Of a stretch of DNA of 64,000 nt, positions 24,813 to 36,879 are shown piece after piece; the first letter of the stretch is position 1, and every line of letters begins with the position of its first letter. Source of the DNA: Icerya purchasi. Its lineage: Eukaryota; Arthropoda; Insecta; Hemiptera; Monophlebidae. The notes below the pieces were generated by a model, which was given only the letters and a program-made list of their open reading frames with translations, had not been told where the DNA came from and did not search any database. The position numbers were made by a program, and so were the translations under genes. Location: assembly GCA_039619475.1 (NCBI GenBank), contig CM077115.1:479644400-479708399 (forward strand). Direction: 5' to 3'.

Positions 24813-25543
24813 TATACAAGTCAAGGTTCAAAAAGTAAGGTTCCCACTCCTGTTAAACTGGTTAGAATAAACTTACGGGAGTGGGCGTGGTCTCATTATA
24901 AAGCTACAATATTCAAGTTTAAACTAGTGTCTAGACCGCAATATAGTTATGTTTTTTTTTCGTTTTCGAGTTACGTGAATTAATCATGAGTGAAATTCTG
25001 CTCAGTTATTTTCGTTTTTTAAACCATAAAAAAATTGCACCAATTGAAATTCATCGACAAATAGTTACGGTCCTGTGGTGATTGTTCAACATGTTCGTAA
25101 ATGGTGCCGTGAGTTCCGAGGAGGTACAACGAATATAGAGGTCGATCAGCGGAGTAGGCAGATCATCCGCGTAATCTCAGACGAACTGACGCGAAATATA
25201 AAAAAAACTCTGCGATCCGATGGTCGCCAAACCATTTCCGATCTTCTTGACCAGTTTCAGAGTGTGTCACGCTGAGGTACCATTCAAAAAAATTTGAGAC
25301 CAACGAGGATTTGAAAAATTTCGTTCTTACATGGTTACGAAATTCGGCGGCAAGTTTCTACCAGGGGGCTATTTATAAGTTAATTTCTCGACTCGACCAA
25401 TGCTTAAATTTAAAAGGTGAATATGTAGAAAACTAAATAAATGTACGCTCTGAATTCAATGCCTGTGTCCGTTTTTTTCTAGCTTTATTAGTTTCGAAAA
25501 TAAAAAATGGGGAACCTTACTTTTTGAACATTCCTCGTATATT
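24813..25543 (+). mobile_element. Internally deleted mariner-like element with TIRs
   Basis: The left TIR core GTTCAAAAAGTAAGGTTCCC (24826-24845) has its exact reverse complement at 25510-25529. Outside it, TATACAAGTCAAG and the complement of CCTCGTATA extend the repeat less perfectly toward TA dinucleotides, the usual mariner target. Between them are the two ends of a transposase gene with the middle missing. At about 730 bp it is roughly half the usual length of such elements. Confidence 0.85.
24986..25436 (+). pseudogene. Mariner transposase, N- and C-terminal parts only
   Basis: An ATG at 24986 opens a frame containing APIEIHRQIVTVLW and a stop at 25079. The neighbouring frame continues with VQHVRKWCREF (about 25083-25115) and ISDELTRNIKKTLRSDGRQT, the helix-turn-helix DNA-binding region of mariner-type transposases. 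After a stop at 25273 the sequence jumps to LKNFVLTWLRNSAASFYQGA and RLDQCLNLKGEYVEN with a stop at 25434-25436, the family C-terminus. The part that should carry the catalytic Asp residues is absent, so it cannot encode an active enzyme. Confidence 0.85.
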
Positions 25544-25545
25544 TT

Positions 25546-25680
<135 letters not shown>

Positions 25681-25954
25681 CAGCTAGTATATATGGGGGG
25701 GGGGGGGGAAGTCAAAACGACTAAAACACGAATTCCCTTGAGATTAAAAGTACCTTGGCGATGTTTTTTTGACATATCAAATTTGCGTGCACATTTCCAC
25801 GTCACGAAAAACATTCCCAAGGAAATCTAAAGACACGGTTAGCATGTTTTGAAAATACAGTCCTACACAAATTTGATAGATAATTCGATACAATACCGAT
25901 ACAATTAATATATTAAATTAACCGATTATTTAAACTTTAATGGCATACGATCCT

Positions 25955-26401
25955 AAAGTGATGGAAAATTTAAAAAATTTTTTTAACGAACAAAAAATAT
26001 CATCTTCAAGATTTACTATAAAAAATTTAACAGAAACACACTAAAAAGTAAAGAATATTCAATAAAGAATAATACATTTTTGAGCGATAGTTAAGGGGTG
26101 ATAGCACGATAATTCTTATAGAACAATAATACTATTAGAGTAGGCGGCGCAGGAATCATAAAAAATTACGAGTGCAATACTAATTAAAACCGGCATTAAA
26201 TTGTTTTTGGATTATGTAATTTCAATTTCGTACCAACTCTGATTTAATTATTGATGCTATTTAGGAATGATCATAATATCGCATTTTCATTGTAAAATCT
26301 TAATTGTTTTTGATCAGCGCATCACTTTAGAATTAATTTTTATAGTAAATCTTGAAGTCGATATTGCATTTTTTTTTTTAATATTTTAAAATTATCACAT
26401 A
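25955..26401. repeat. Inverted repeat, possible MITE
   Basis: The left arm contains CTTCAAGATTTACTATAAAAA (about 26005-26025) and the right arm its complement (about 26338-26358). Looser similarity extends outward on both sides to about 75 bp per arm. The roughly 300-bp interior is non-coding. Because the sequence is AT-rich, only the core of about 30 bp is firmly supported. Confidence 0.5.
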
Positions 26402-26404
26402 ACA

Positions 26405-27510
26405 AATCACGAAATTGGAAAATTTTATTAATCGCAAAAAATACAAATACCGCCATACTACCACGGATTATGGAGTAATACCGCTAAACGTGTCGGTACT
26501 TTTCTGTGATTAATTAAGTTTTCGATTCAAGTGATTTGTGTTACGCAATAATTTTATTTTAATACAAAAAATTGTGCTACCATTAGCAAAAAGCTTCATG
26601 GTTTTGTGTCGACTCTGTCAGACACGTTACAGAATATTACTTTACGGCATGGTGTTTATCTCGCGATGGGGTTCAAAAAACAAATTTTTATAAACCTACA
26701 AAAATTATTTTATTTATATTTTTACTTAATAATAATAGAAAAAAAAAAAAGATCAAATTAACGAATATTTTTTAACTCTAACCGTTATCAGAGACGAAAT
26801 TTGTCATTCCGCATTCTTCTTGCTTTTGTATTCTAACATGTGAGTTTTTTTCCTACTTTGAGATCGACCATTATAGGGACATTTTTTTGTCTGTAGAATA
26901 TTTGAGAATTAAATTTTTTCAGCCTTTGTAAAATTCGTAGTTAATTCGTAATATCGAGCGTTATTTCGAAAAAAAAGTTTTTTTATCGATTTGTTATTGT
27001 TGTTTTATCTATTTTAGCGTGCCGTATACTGCAACATTGGCCAGAGGCACGGATGAATACACAGTTTAAATGCCGTTTAAGATATTTCCTGTTTGGCGTT
27101 TCAGTAATCGATAGCGTTCATGTTTTTTACGGCTAATAGAAGTATTTTTTCGTTGCATTTTTTTTTTTTTTTTTTTATAAAAAAAAGTAAAAAATTATTC
27201 TTTCTAGTTATAAATATTAACATCATTTACACTGAAAATTAAATAGAATAATTACGTTTTTAATGATAAAAAAAAAAATTTTATAAATAATAAATAAATC
27301 TCAAATTTTTTTCGTAAAAACTGCAGAAAATTCATAATATGAAGTGTGATTTTGAAAAAATTCTTGCTACGATTTCAGTAATGTCGATATGGCGTTCTTT
27401 ACGGCCAGTAAGAGTTTTTTTTGTTAATGATAAAAACATATAAATCATCAAATACGATACGTAATATTTGACTTTGAATTCGTTCTCGTGCTGGACTTCT
27501 CTTTTTCTTC
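26405..27510. other. No recognised gene; faint internal duplication
   Basis: Very AT-rich. Segments at about 27105-27160 and 27375-27425 share phrases like TTTCAGTAAT, GCGTTC and TTTACGGC, suggesting an old tandem duplication. Nothing coding. Confidence 0.4.
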
Positions 27511-27514
27511 TCAT

Positions 27515-28452
27515 GTCTTAATCTTTACGGATGGTTCCAAGAGTGATGGCCGTAGGTGGTGCGTTTACTTCTTCATTCCTGCACTCTAAGTCCTCCAGAC
27601 TTCCTTCTTTCTGCTCTATCTTCTTGGCCGAGTCGATTTAAATTCTTCGAGCCATTTATTTCATATGCTCTACAAAATTCTTGATCGTTACCGATTCTAA
27701 ATGCGTTCTACAAGCCATCTCCCGCCCTCCTAAATTCCTCTGACAATATCATTCTTTCAATTCGATCTCTCGTCTCCACTTTTTTCTCGTCCCGTTCGAT
27801 CCTTATAGACTTTCTATGGGTTCCTAGTCATTCCAATGTAGAGAAAAATGACTCAACTGACTCTTTAGCTCGCTCAGCCGCCCGCAATGGTTCTTTCCTC
27901 GACTCTTTCCCTTCTTCAGACATTCTTTCCCTATCATGCTCTAATAATTCCAGACTTCGGCTGGACATGTATTCATATTTATTCTCTAATTACTACTGTC
28001 TTATTCAACCGGTTCCTTGTTCCCTGCCCTGATTTCGTTCTATTCCTGTCTTTCGTCGTTCCACTGTTGTTTCCTTAATTAGACTCGGGATCAATCATTC
28101 TCTACTCCCCTCTTCTCGCTTTCGATTCGCTTCGTCGTTCCCTTCTCCTTTCTGCTCTCCTCATGTTTGTGAGCCTCCTTGTATTTGCAATTCTAATCAT
28201 ATCCTTTTCGAATATTCCGCTCTCCTCAACAAACGCTACCATTTATACGTGCAACTTTTAGCTTTGGGTCTTCCTGCTCCTTTTAAAGCAACCGATATCC
28301 TTTCCTTCCCAATGCCTTCAGTTGTTCTGCTACTGCTGTCGCTTTTTGTGAGTTCAATTTCTGACCGGCTAGCTATTTAGTTCTATCTATTGAATTATCA
28401 TGCTGTTAGATCAAGGCTTCTGACGCACCCGGGGTAGGGACAAAAAAAAATA
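27515..28452 (+). mobile_element. LINE-A fragment: RNase H domain to poly(A)
   Basis: LIFTDGSKSDG at about 27518-27552 is the first RNase H active-site block (TDGS). VPSHSNVEKND across frames near 27822-27850 matches the later GHxGxxGNExAD block. The conserved C-terminal segment follows at about 28170-28330, then a 3' UTR and an A-run (28441-28450). Many stops and frameshifts. The reverse transcriptase part is missing, so it is 5'-truncated. Confidence 0.7.
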
Positions 28453-28654
28453 AATAGTATTTGATGAATTAATTATAATTTTATATTATTTTTCGACATT
28501 TTTTATGAAAGTAATTACAGGATAACACATCTAGGACAACTGTGATAAACTTCATTATTTGTTAGTCCTTTGTGCTGGGTAAATTTCCTGAATTGACGTG
28601 CCCAAAGAAAAAAAAAAAAAAAAACTTCAAATCTACAGTATGAATAGTTTTTTA

Positions 28655-29818
28655 TAAAAGCGGTAGACAGATGTCAGCCGAAAGAACAATCAGGTTTCCG
28701 AAAAGGCATGGATAAACCATATACCTTATGAAACAAATACTATAAAAACAAAACGAATTTCGACGTCCATTATACATGCTAAAGCATTCAATTCTATTAC
28801 AACACAGAGCGGCGACCTTAAAGAAACAGCCGGAGTAAATAATGAATATGTTTCAAGTATACGGCATATATATATATATATATAGAAGAACGCAAAGGCC
28901 ACCATACAGGTTGGTCCAGTGGAAACAGAAATTAACCTATACAGGGGGGCATTAAACAAGGAGACTCGATGTCACCAAAACTATTCATTATTGCAATCGG
29001 TATTTGAGAAATTAAACTGGAACAGTAAGGGGTTAAAAATTGGACAAACATATCTCAACCATCTCAGATATGCGGATGACATAGTGCTTCTTAGCGAAGA
29101 TATAGATGAACTAAAAGAAATGGCACAAGAACTTAATATAAGAAGCACGGAAATAGGTCTGAAAATCAACATAGCGAAAACTGTCTTATTACGGAATGAG
29201 TTCTCACAAAATAACAATATTACGATTGACCAGATGACAGTGCAGGAAGTTCCATTATTTAATTATTTAGGACAGACTATAAAAGGTAGATTACAAGAGG
29301 AAATAACAAGAAGAATACAAATAGCTGTCCTAACATGTGCTAAATTAAAGAACATCTTACAAAATAGAAAGATTCTTATAAGTCTTAAAAGGAAAACATT
29401 TAATCAACGTGTACTGCCAGTGATGACTTATGGATTCGAAACATGGAACACCACAGCAGCAATGGAAGAAAGACTAAAAATGGCGCAGACGAAGATTGAA
29501 AGAAAAATGACTGGCATAACTCTAAAGGATAAAAAAGAAAATAGATGGATCAGGGAAACTACGGGAATAAAAAATATAGTACAAACGATAAAAGAATCAA
29601 GATGGAAATGGTCATCTCGCGAGACATCCAGAACTCCTTGCAAATACGGTAACAATGTGGGTGCCAAACGGAACACGTAGAAGAGGCAAACCGTTAACAT
29701 GTTGGGTGGACGACAAAAATAAGTTTCAAAAGGACTGGACGAGCAAAGCTGCGGGCAAGAAAAAATAGAAGGAACCACAAGAGAGCTACATCCAGCAGTG
29801 GATTGAAAATGGCTGAAG
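28655..29818 (+). pseudogene. LINE-B (RTE-like) reverse transcriptase relic
   Basis: The longest open piece is 28919-29680. It contains the catalytic box YLNHLRYADDIVLLSEDI with YADD at 29069-29080, then LFNYLGQTIKG, RVLPVMTYGFETWN and KMTGITLKDK, the usual order for insect RTE-like reverse transcriptases. Upstream, KEQSGFRKGMDKP (about 28680-28716) and KQGDSMSPKLF (about 28950-28985, another frame) belong to earlier RT blocks. After a frameshift at about 29640 the tail WVPNGTRRRGKPLTCWVDD follows. A (TA)n insertion interrupts it at 28867-28884. The endonuclease domain is absent. Confidence 0.88.
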
Positions 29819-29819
29819 A

Positions 29820-29905
29820 TTTTTTTTTTTTTAAATGGGTTCGGTGCCAGCACTGGCCCAACTACTTGAGCTTAGATCACCTACTGCTGAACATGAAGAT
29901 GAACA
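29820..29905 (-). mobile_element. LINE-A 3' UTR end
   Basis: Read on the minus strand, GTAGGTGATCTAAG through GTAGTTGGGCCAGTG to CGAACCCATTTAAAA matches the 3' UTR at 21940-21995 and ends in poly(A). It is a very short, 5'-truncated insertion at the 3' edge of the LINE-B relic, in the opposite orientation. Confidence 0.7.
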
Positions 29906-30300
29906 AAATGTAAACAATCGCTACCTGGCATAAGGACTCGCTTCGCTCGTCCGAATAATTTTAATATTGATTTTAAGATTTTATTCCACAGTTTTCGGCA
30001 TAATGCTTGAATTTTAACTTTTCAAAAATGACTCAAGCTTATAAATGACGCTATTTTAAAAACTTAAATTTCTTATAATCACGTTTCTATCGGTGATATT
30101 TTAAATCTTTATGTATTATTTCTTCCTGTAATCGTTTGTTTCAATGATATTATAAGTTATGTATTTTTAAACCTTAATTTACGTTACAAAGTTATAGTTT
30201 TAAATATTACACGGACACAAAGTACCTTTTAATTCGTTAAAACATACAACATTTATTTATATTAAATTATTACTTATTTTTTATTTTTTTTTTAAATCAA
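29906..30300. other. No recognised feature
   Basis: AT-rich; nothing supported. Confidence 0.5.
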
Positions 30301-30750
30301 TCCTGTCTGTTATATTAGTAAATCAAAAAAATAATCTAAAGGACCAACTTTTTCACGACTACTCTGTGTTCACCGGTTTTCATTAACCGTTGCTCACTAG
30401 TACAATTACGAACGAATGAATAATCATTAAAATCGGTGGTCCAATAAACGTAAAAAAACCAAAAAAAAAACAAACAAAACAAGGTAAATTATTCCAAGTT
30501 GCATTATTTCCAGTATACTGTAATTTTTTCAAATTACGTTCCTACGGTAAATTGACCACGTTTTAAGTTAATCGCGTTTGTTGCGGTAATAAAAAAGACA
30601 CCTAAAGAACTCTACACTTTTTCATGTTTCTACTCAGTTTATGCATATCAGTATTCAAATGGTATATCACCGCTGATAGTAAACAAAAAAGCCATAGGCG
30701 ACGAACATATAACCTCCCTCATTTTTCAGGTCGGTAAAAAATGGAACAAT
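30300..30750 (+). repeat. Dispersed repeat C, copy 1
   Basis: Segments around 30300-30400 (CTGTTATATTAGTAAATC, then ACTCTGTGTTCACCG) and 30700-30745 (ACGAACATATAACCTCC followed by a GTCGGTAAAAA-like phrase) match, in the same order, 39965-40110 and 40585-40625. At the second locus a SINE sits between the two halves. Non-coding. Confidence 0.5.
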
Positions 30751-30824
30751 TCCGTTTAAATTCCCATTATTAGGGGGATATTTCGAAATACTAATCTGTT
30801 AAACAACAGCGGTAAAGAATTTTT

Positions 30825-30985
30825 GTGTTTTTTTTTTTTTTTGGGCTCGTCAATTATGGACCTCACCCAGAAACAATAAGAAGAAGAGTTAACTAATTAA
30901 AACTTAATTCGATCAGAAATGGCAGAAATAAAGGAATCAATGACATGAAATACAGACTGAGACGGAATGGAAAGAATTTTGTTAT
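30825..30985 (-). mobile_element. LINE-A 3' end with poly(A)
   Basis: On the minus strand the sequence AATTAGTTAACTC, TTATTGTTTCTGGGTGAGGT and GAGCCC leads into poly(A) (T-run at 30829-30842). It closely matches the 3' end of the longer LINE-A copy at 43790-43870, so both belong to one 3' UTR subfamily. Confidence 0.75.
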
Positions 30986-30989
30986 AAAC

Positions 30990-33500
30990 ATCGCTAAGCG
31001 AATTAAAATAGTGTAATCCCCCAAGTAACTTTACATTTGAAATCAATTCATCCAAACATTAATAATACTAGTTAATGACGTAATTATTGTTAGGCAATTC
31101 GGTACAATCTGTATAAGTGTCCGCATTACATCCGAAATTTTTCATTTTTTCCCAAAGACTGAGGTTTCGTCCGCAAGACGGAAAATATGTCTGTTTTTCT
31201 TTTCTTTCGTTGCTGTTAGTAAAAATCAGTTTAGTTTTATAGCCGACTTCAAAAAAAAAAAGGAGGAGGTTACTTGTTCCTTTTAGGGTAGCGTTTGGCA
31301 TAAATTGTGCCCATATAGACCGATTATAATTAATCTTGATTTATTCTCCGACACCAATGACAATACCACTACGGATGAATATACACACACACGAGTACTC
31401 GACGGTCATTAAAATAAACATTAAATAAAGACCGTGTCCTTAGAGAATTTTTTATTAATACAGCAAACGCCCTATTATAAGTTGGAAAGAAAGCCAATTT
31501 TAAATATAGCCGGAGATTATCAATGTTAATTACCGCGGCTAAATATAAATTCAAATAAAGATGATCTGGAATCCCTAAAGCACGATTTACAAGGTCATAG
31601 CTAACGGAATGTAGTACTAACACCGAGATTTTCATAGAGTACAGGAAGTGGCGAAATTTAATCTGTAAAAATTATTTAATCTGTAAAAATTATTTAATCT
31701 GTAAAAATTATTTAATTTGTAAAAATTATTTAATTTGTAAAAATTATTTACTCTGAAAATTGAAAATAAAATTGTTAGGAAAAAAGAAAAGAATATCAAC
31801 TGCACTCTAAAAGTTTAATAACAAGGCTGTAATAAATAAAAAAGAAATTTTATAGTGAAATATAATAAATCTTTTGCGAAGTGGATTATGATTAAAAACA
31901 TACGTGTACCTTAATTAAAGTCTCGATGTAGCAAAATTCAAATTGAAACGAATAAAAAATTATATTAAATGAGAGGCAATTATTCGCTTTGGTAAGCCAA
32001 GTATTGAAAACACCAGAAATATTTAAATCGTAGTTTTTAATTAATTATTCCAATGAACAAGTCTATTTTTAATATAAACACGCTTACGGTTAGGTGTCTT
32101 TGTACACTTTATAAAAGCAAGAAATTGTTCAAATTTTGGTGATTACAAATTCTAGTAAACAAAAAATTCGATAACTAAGAAGGTATTTCTATCTTTTTTT
32201 ATTCTCCCGATACTCCTCCCGACTCTTAATATGAACATAAGCTAGCTACCATGACGTAATTAGTTAGGCAGGGACGTTCCGTTCGGATAGAACGTTCGTC
32301 CTCCCCCCCTCGCCTGTAACAGATTGATACTATCAAAAAATTTCACTTACGCTCGAGTCGACGCGCCCAAAAATAAAGAAAAAAAAAACATATTCCAAAT
32401 TTTTGAAGACAAAAACGTGTTTAACCGATAAACGAAAAATTTGATAACCAAATATTTTCCCTTATTTAGCTGATAGTTTTTTGTATAAGTTTTTTTTTCC
32501 CTTTTGTAAGCACTAGTTGCGGTTTAATAAATTTCAATTTTTTAATATTCAATAAATAATCTTCTTTTAATATTAACATCGATTATTCTTACTGCAAAAT
32601 TATTTCGTAAAATTCTCCATTTATTCTGCTCCAAATAAGATGGAGCGACATTGAATCCGCTGTCCAAAAATCGAAATACATGGGGAACATAAACGTTTTG
32701 AACCGGAACGAAAAGAGATTCCAAAGTTTTCCTGATCTACGGTTTCGACGACCGTGTCACTGGCAAACAAACGCATAAAGCGTTTTTGCATTGGAAAAAA
32801 TGACCATCGAAAAAAGACTAAACGATCACGAAGCATCATCAGAATAAACGAAACACCGAACAGTGCTCTACCAGTATTCGAGAACATTAAGCGAGCTAAT
32901 CCAACGGGAGTACCAAGAACACAATCATTCCCCCGACAAGAAACAAAAAAAATATTTCAAAATGGTTCTTTAATCAACATTTTCTAGGAGCTGATTTAAG
33001 AATTTTCCAATTTCAGCTGTTTTAAATTAAACCCTCCGAATAACAACAATAGCACATTTCTGCATCGACGCTGAGAGTGATTAAAACGTTGAACATTCGA
33101 CACTCAAAATTACACCTATACTTCGCAATTAGATCAAACTTTCGTTGACTGTTACTGATATGTAATAAAGTTTCTTCGTACGGGGATGAAAATATTTTCG
33201 AAATAAAAACTGTTCGCCTTTTTGATTCGAAATGAAAATTTCACTCACGGTGAGTTAAACTGACTCGCTCAGTCGTGTGATACTTCATTTTGGAACAACG
33301 CTCATTCGCTAAAAATGCACCGGCTTATGAATGGCAAAATTCATTTGATGATTCGCATGTTTCTTATTAAAGAATTTTATACGAAAGCAAATGTTAAACG
33401 GTTTATTTTGTTCCTTCGAATACAGAAAACGAACGTCTCTTAAAAGTCTACCAGGTTAAATAGAATACTTCCGTTGCAATTCAAAGAAATTAAAAGACAA
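30990..33500. other. No recognised gene; minor repeats
   Basis: At about 31230-31280 the minus strand carries AACCTCCTCC, a T-run and GAAGTCGGCTATAA, a motif like that in dispersed repeat C. A segment at 31500-31640 shares phrases (AATTCAAATAAA, TTTACAAGGTCAT) with 34318-34420. The open frame at 31369-31635 (-) lies inside that repeat. An 18-bp tandem repeat is at 31658-31752. Overlapping frames at 32542-32987 on both strands match nothing recognisable. Confidence 0.45.
31658..31752. repeat. 18-bp tandem repeat
   Basis: Five tandem copies of TCTGTAAAAATTATTTAA, with T replacing C in the later copies. Confidence 0.95.
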
Positions 33501-33524
33501 CTCAACTTAATAAAATAAAATAAA

Positions 33525-33920
33525 ATAAAAACTAAATAAACGAAAAATAAATAAATAAAAAATAAATAAATGGAAAATAAATAAATGAAAAATAAATAAA
33601 TGAAAAATAAATAAATGGAAAATAAATAAATGAAAAATAAATAAATGAAAAATAAATAAATGAAAAATAAATAAATGGAAAATAAATAAATGAAAAATAA
33701 ATAAATGGAAAATAAATAAATGAAAAATAAATAAATGAAAAATAAATAAATGAAAAATAAATAAATGAAAAATAAATAAATGAAAAATAAATAAATAAAA
33801 AATTAATAAATGAAAAATAAATAAATGAAAAATAAATAAATAAAAAATAAATAAATGAAAAATAAATAAATGAAAAATAAATAAATAAAAAATAAATAAA
33901 TGAAAAATAAATAAATAAAA
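33525..33920. repeat. 15-bp minisatellite (TGAAAAATAAATAAA)n
   Basis: About 25 tandem units with occasional G/A substitutions (TGGAAAA and TAAAAAA variants). Because 15 is divisible by three and the unit has no stop on the minus strand, it produces a long periodic open frame at 33507-33947. That frame is an artefact of the repeat. Confidence 0.97.
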
Positions 33921-36830
33921 AAAAAATGTTGAATGGGCAGATGGCAAAAGCTAAGCACCGAAGGGGAAAAATAGCTGAGGATTAATTTTGTTTTAAAAAT
34001 TGTCACCTTGTTCAAGTTTCGAAATAACTTTTTCTACTAGTATTAACATCAATTTGCAGCTTATTGCAAACCATTTCGGAGACTTGAAAATTCCTCATTT
34101 TTTGTTTGAGGTATCGGAATGTTTTTGATGTGAACACATCTTATGCTGCGTTTTTTCGCTTGGAAAGTGAAAATTTTCATTACCGTTACCCTTTTCGATC
34201 GTTTAGCAATATAATAAACGTGATTAGCCTAAAATATTATTAATTCATTTATTAATTCCTTTATTATGGAGACATAATTTGGGAAAAAACGTAATTTTTT
34301 GTAAAGCATTAAAATATCAACTTTAATTAGCGTAAAAATGTAAATTCGAATAAACGAATTTGAAATCGCAATAGTGCCATTTACAAGGTCATCACTGATG
34401 GGAATAGTACGTATCTAAACGTTACTTATACGGGGCGTTTTTCGTTTGGGGAGTAAACATTTCCGAGCGTTACCGTTAGCTTTTGTAAAAGTTACTTAAA
34501 ATTTATATATTAGTAATATTGCCAAAAAAAAAAGGGGCGTAAAATGCAGGAAATAAAGCTTTTGAGAAAATACAGAAAGCATCTGTATGAAGAAAGAGAA
34601 AAAAGTAAAAGATGTAAACAGATATTAATACACGGGTGAAGCCACCGGCAAAGCTAGCGAGTAGGTAAATGGGCCGTTTATAGGTTAAATGAATGATATA
34701 ATAATAAAAGTGGTGTAAATAAGGGATAGAAAATAATTACAAGGATAAAACTTTTTTGGCATTCGATGGACAAGACTGGAAACGGTATTTTTAATATTTG
34801 CTACCGGGGGAATGTTATTTATACTCAAATTTGAAATCCTTACTCGACTACTGTAGTTTTCTGTACGTGAAACGTGAAGACCATTCTTTTTTTTCTTTTT
34901 TTTTCTGGACGGTGATAAACATGTTTCCCTCTAAGAGAAAAAAAGAATCTTTGCATAAATATAATTTTCTAGATAAAACAAAAATGTTTATATTAATTTC
35001 CAAGCACAGATTTAAACGGGCATTTACGAGTAAAGCCATGAATTATAATATTATTATAAAGCAGAAATATTTTAAATTTAACAATACTATTGAATATTAA
35101 GTGGCTCGAGTTTATCGCCTCCTTCATTTTAAAATTTTGAGTGTTCATATATTTCCCCTACATACATGCATACATATATTCCGATGAAAATTTTTCGGCC
35201 AATTTTTATCTGGCAGTATTAAGTAAATAGAGTGTATATATCCCCTAAGGAGACCTCATTTTCCAAAATTTATTTTAATAAACATTGAGTATCAGAAATA
35301 AATATAATTTTGAAAAATATTGAAAAAGCCGATCCTAAAAATAGTCTGGAGTTTTTTTTTTTTAGCTAAGAATGTCTGTTAAAAATTCTACATAATAAAT
35401 CTACGTTGCTAAGCTCATATGTATTCACACCTTCCAAGGGTCGCAAGCGACACTCGAATTTTTTTTCGATTAAGCTTTTTTGTAAAAAAAAGAAAAAAAA
35501 AAAAAAGAAAAGAGAAACGAACGTAAAATTTTTTATTTATCTAATGCGCTAAGCATTTTAGTTCTATAGCTCTGGTCTTGTTAGTAATCGAACTGGTATT
35601 TAGGATTTGATAGTAAATTTGACAATTCGTTTATTTAGCTAGCGCCGTGTTAATTAGAAAATAAATTTGTTCGCGACATTTTGACGTAATTTTGAATATT
35701 CTGTAAACTAAAATACCTCTTTCGTACAATTACAAATGTCTGCGAAACTCAGAAATATCCACTTTGACCTATCTGCAAAAAGTTCGGAATGAATCCGAGA
35801 GCAGTACCATCAGCTACTAATAATAATATCCTTCCGAACAAAAAAAAAGAGAAATCAAAAGTAAATTTTCTATTTTCTTTGTATAGGCTATACAATCTCA
35901 TCCGAGTACTATTCACTTCTCTTGATTATTAATTAAAAATGAAAGATATATTATTTATTTAATCCATTTATTTTCGGTGCCCAATTGAAGAAACAAAAAA
36001 ATAAAAATAAAAATAATTTGCAACTGAAAAGTGTACGTCCGCGCATACCAAGAAAATTATCCACCGCGAAAATCGAAAATCAATAATCGAAAATCGGAAA
36101 TCTGCTATCGATCGTGCAAATTAAATCTTTCTCCGGAACAAAATAAAACAACTGATTCTCATATTTCGGCTCCAACAAAATCGAACAATTCGAACATTAA
36201 GCAAAAGAAATATAACAGATTTTCCTTTTTTTTCTTCTTAAAGGATCTTGAAAAAAGCCCCGCATATTCTGTCAGATTTGATTTTTTTCATTCATTTATT
36301 CATTCTTTCACCTTTATAATAGACATTCTACGGATTCGTACCAGTTAATTTAAGTGTATTAATCAGCTGTAACTATATAATATTGCAGGCGACTACGTAC
36401 TATTTATACTAGTCCGAAAACTTATATTATTCTGAATTGTATAGCGTTAGTTTTATTTTCATATTAGCTTTTTTTTTATATTAGATTTTACTTCGTAGAT
36501 CAACGTAATAATTAGCCCCACTGAATTCTCCCCTCCAGTGGTAGTTTTCTTTTTCCTACCAAGTTAAACTTATCGTAATTATTTTTATTAATTTAGATAT
36601 ACGGTAAGATTCGTGTACACGTATTAGTAATTATATTTTTATAAACTCGAATGTTTATAGTTATTTATGCAAATAAATCCTTTCTTTCTTTCTTATTTTT
36701 TCTTTCTTCTTTCTTACCGATTACTTTTATTTTTACAACAAATTAACGGAGAGACTGACCCCTCAAAAAAAAAATGATCCGGACGCGGCATATATATTTT
36801 ACTTCATTTTATTCATTTAATTCATTTAAT
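33921..36830. other. No recognised gene
   Basis: AT-rich. The segment at 34318-34420 resembles 31500-31640 (probable shared dispersed repeat). Open frames at 34798-35100 and 36031-36348 (+) have no recognisable motifs. Confidence 0.45.
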
Positions 36831-36879
36831 TCATTTTATTTTTCTATTCGTTTGAAAAAAAATTCAAATCCCGGGCGGT

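Noticed and set aside
29428..29853. 141-codon minus-strand open frame
   Set aside because: Antisense shadow of the LINE-B reverse transcriptase, whose plus-strand motifs are clear.
33507..33947. 146-codon open frame on the minus strand with a repeating FIFHL pattern
   Set aside because: Produced entirely by a 15-bp minisatellite whose unit lacks stops; the neighbouring frame is open for the same reason.
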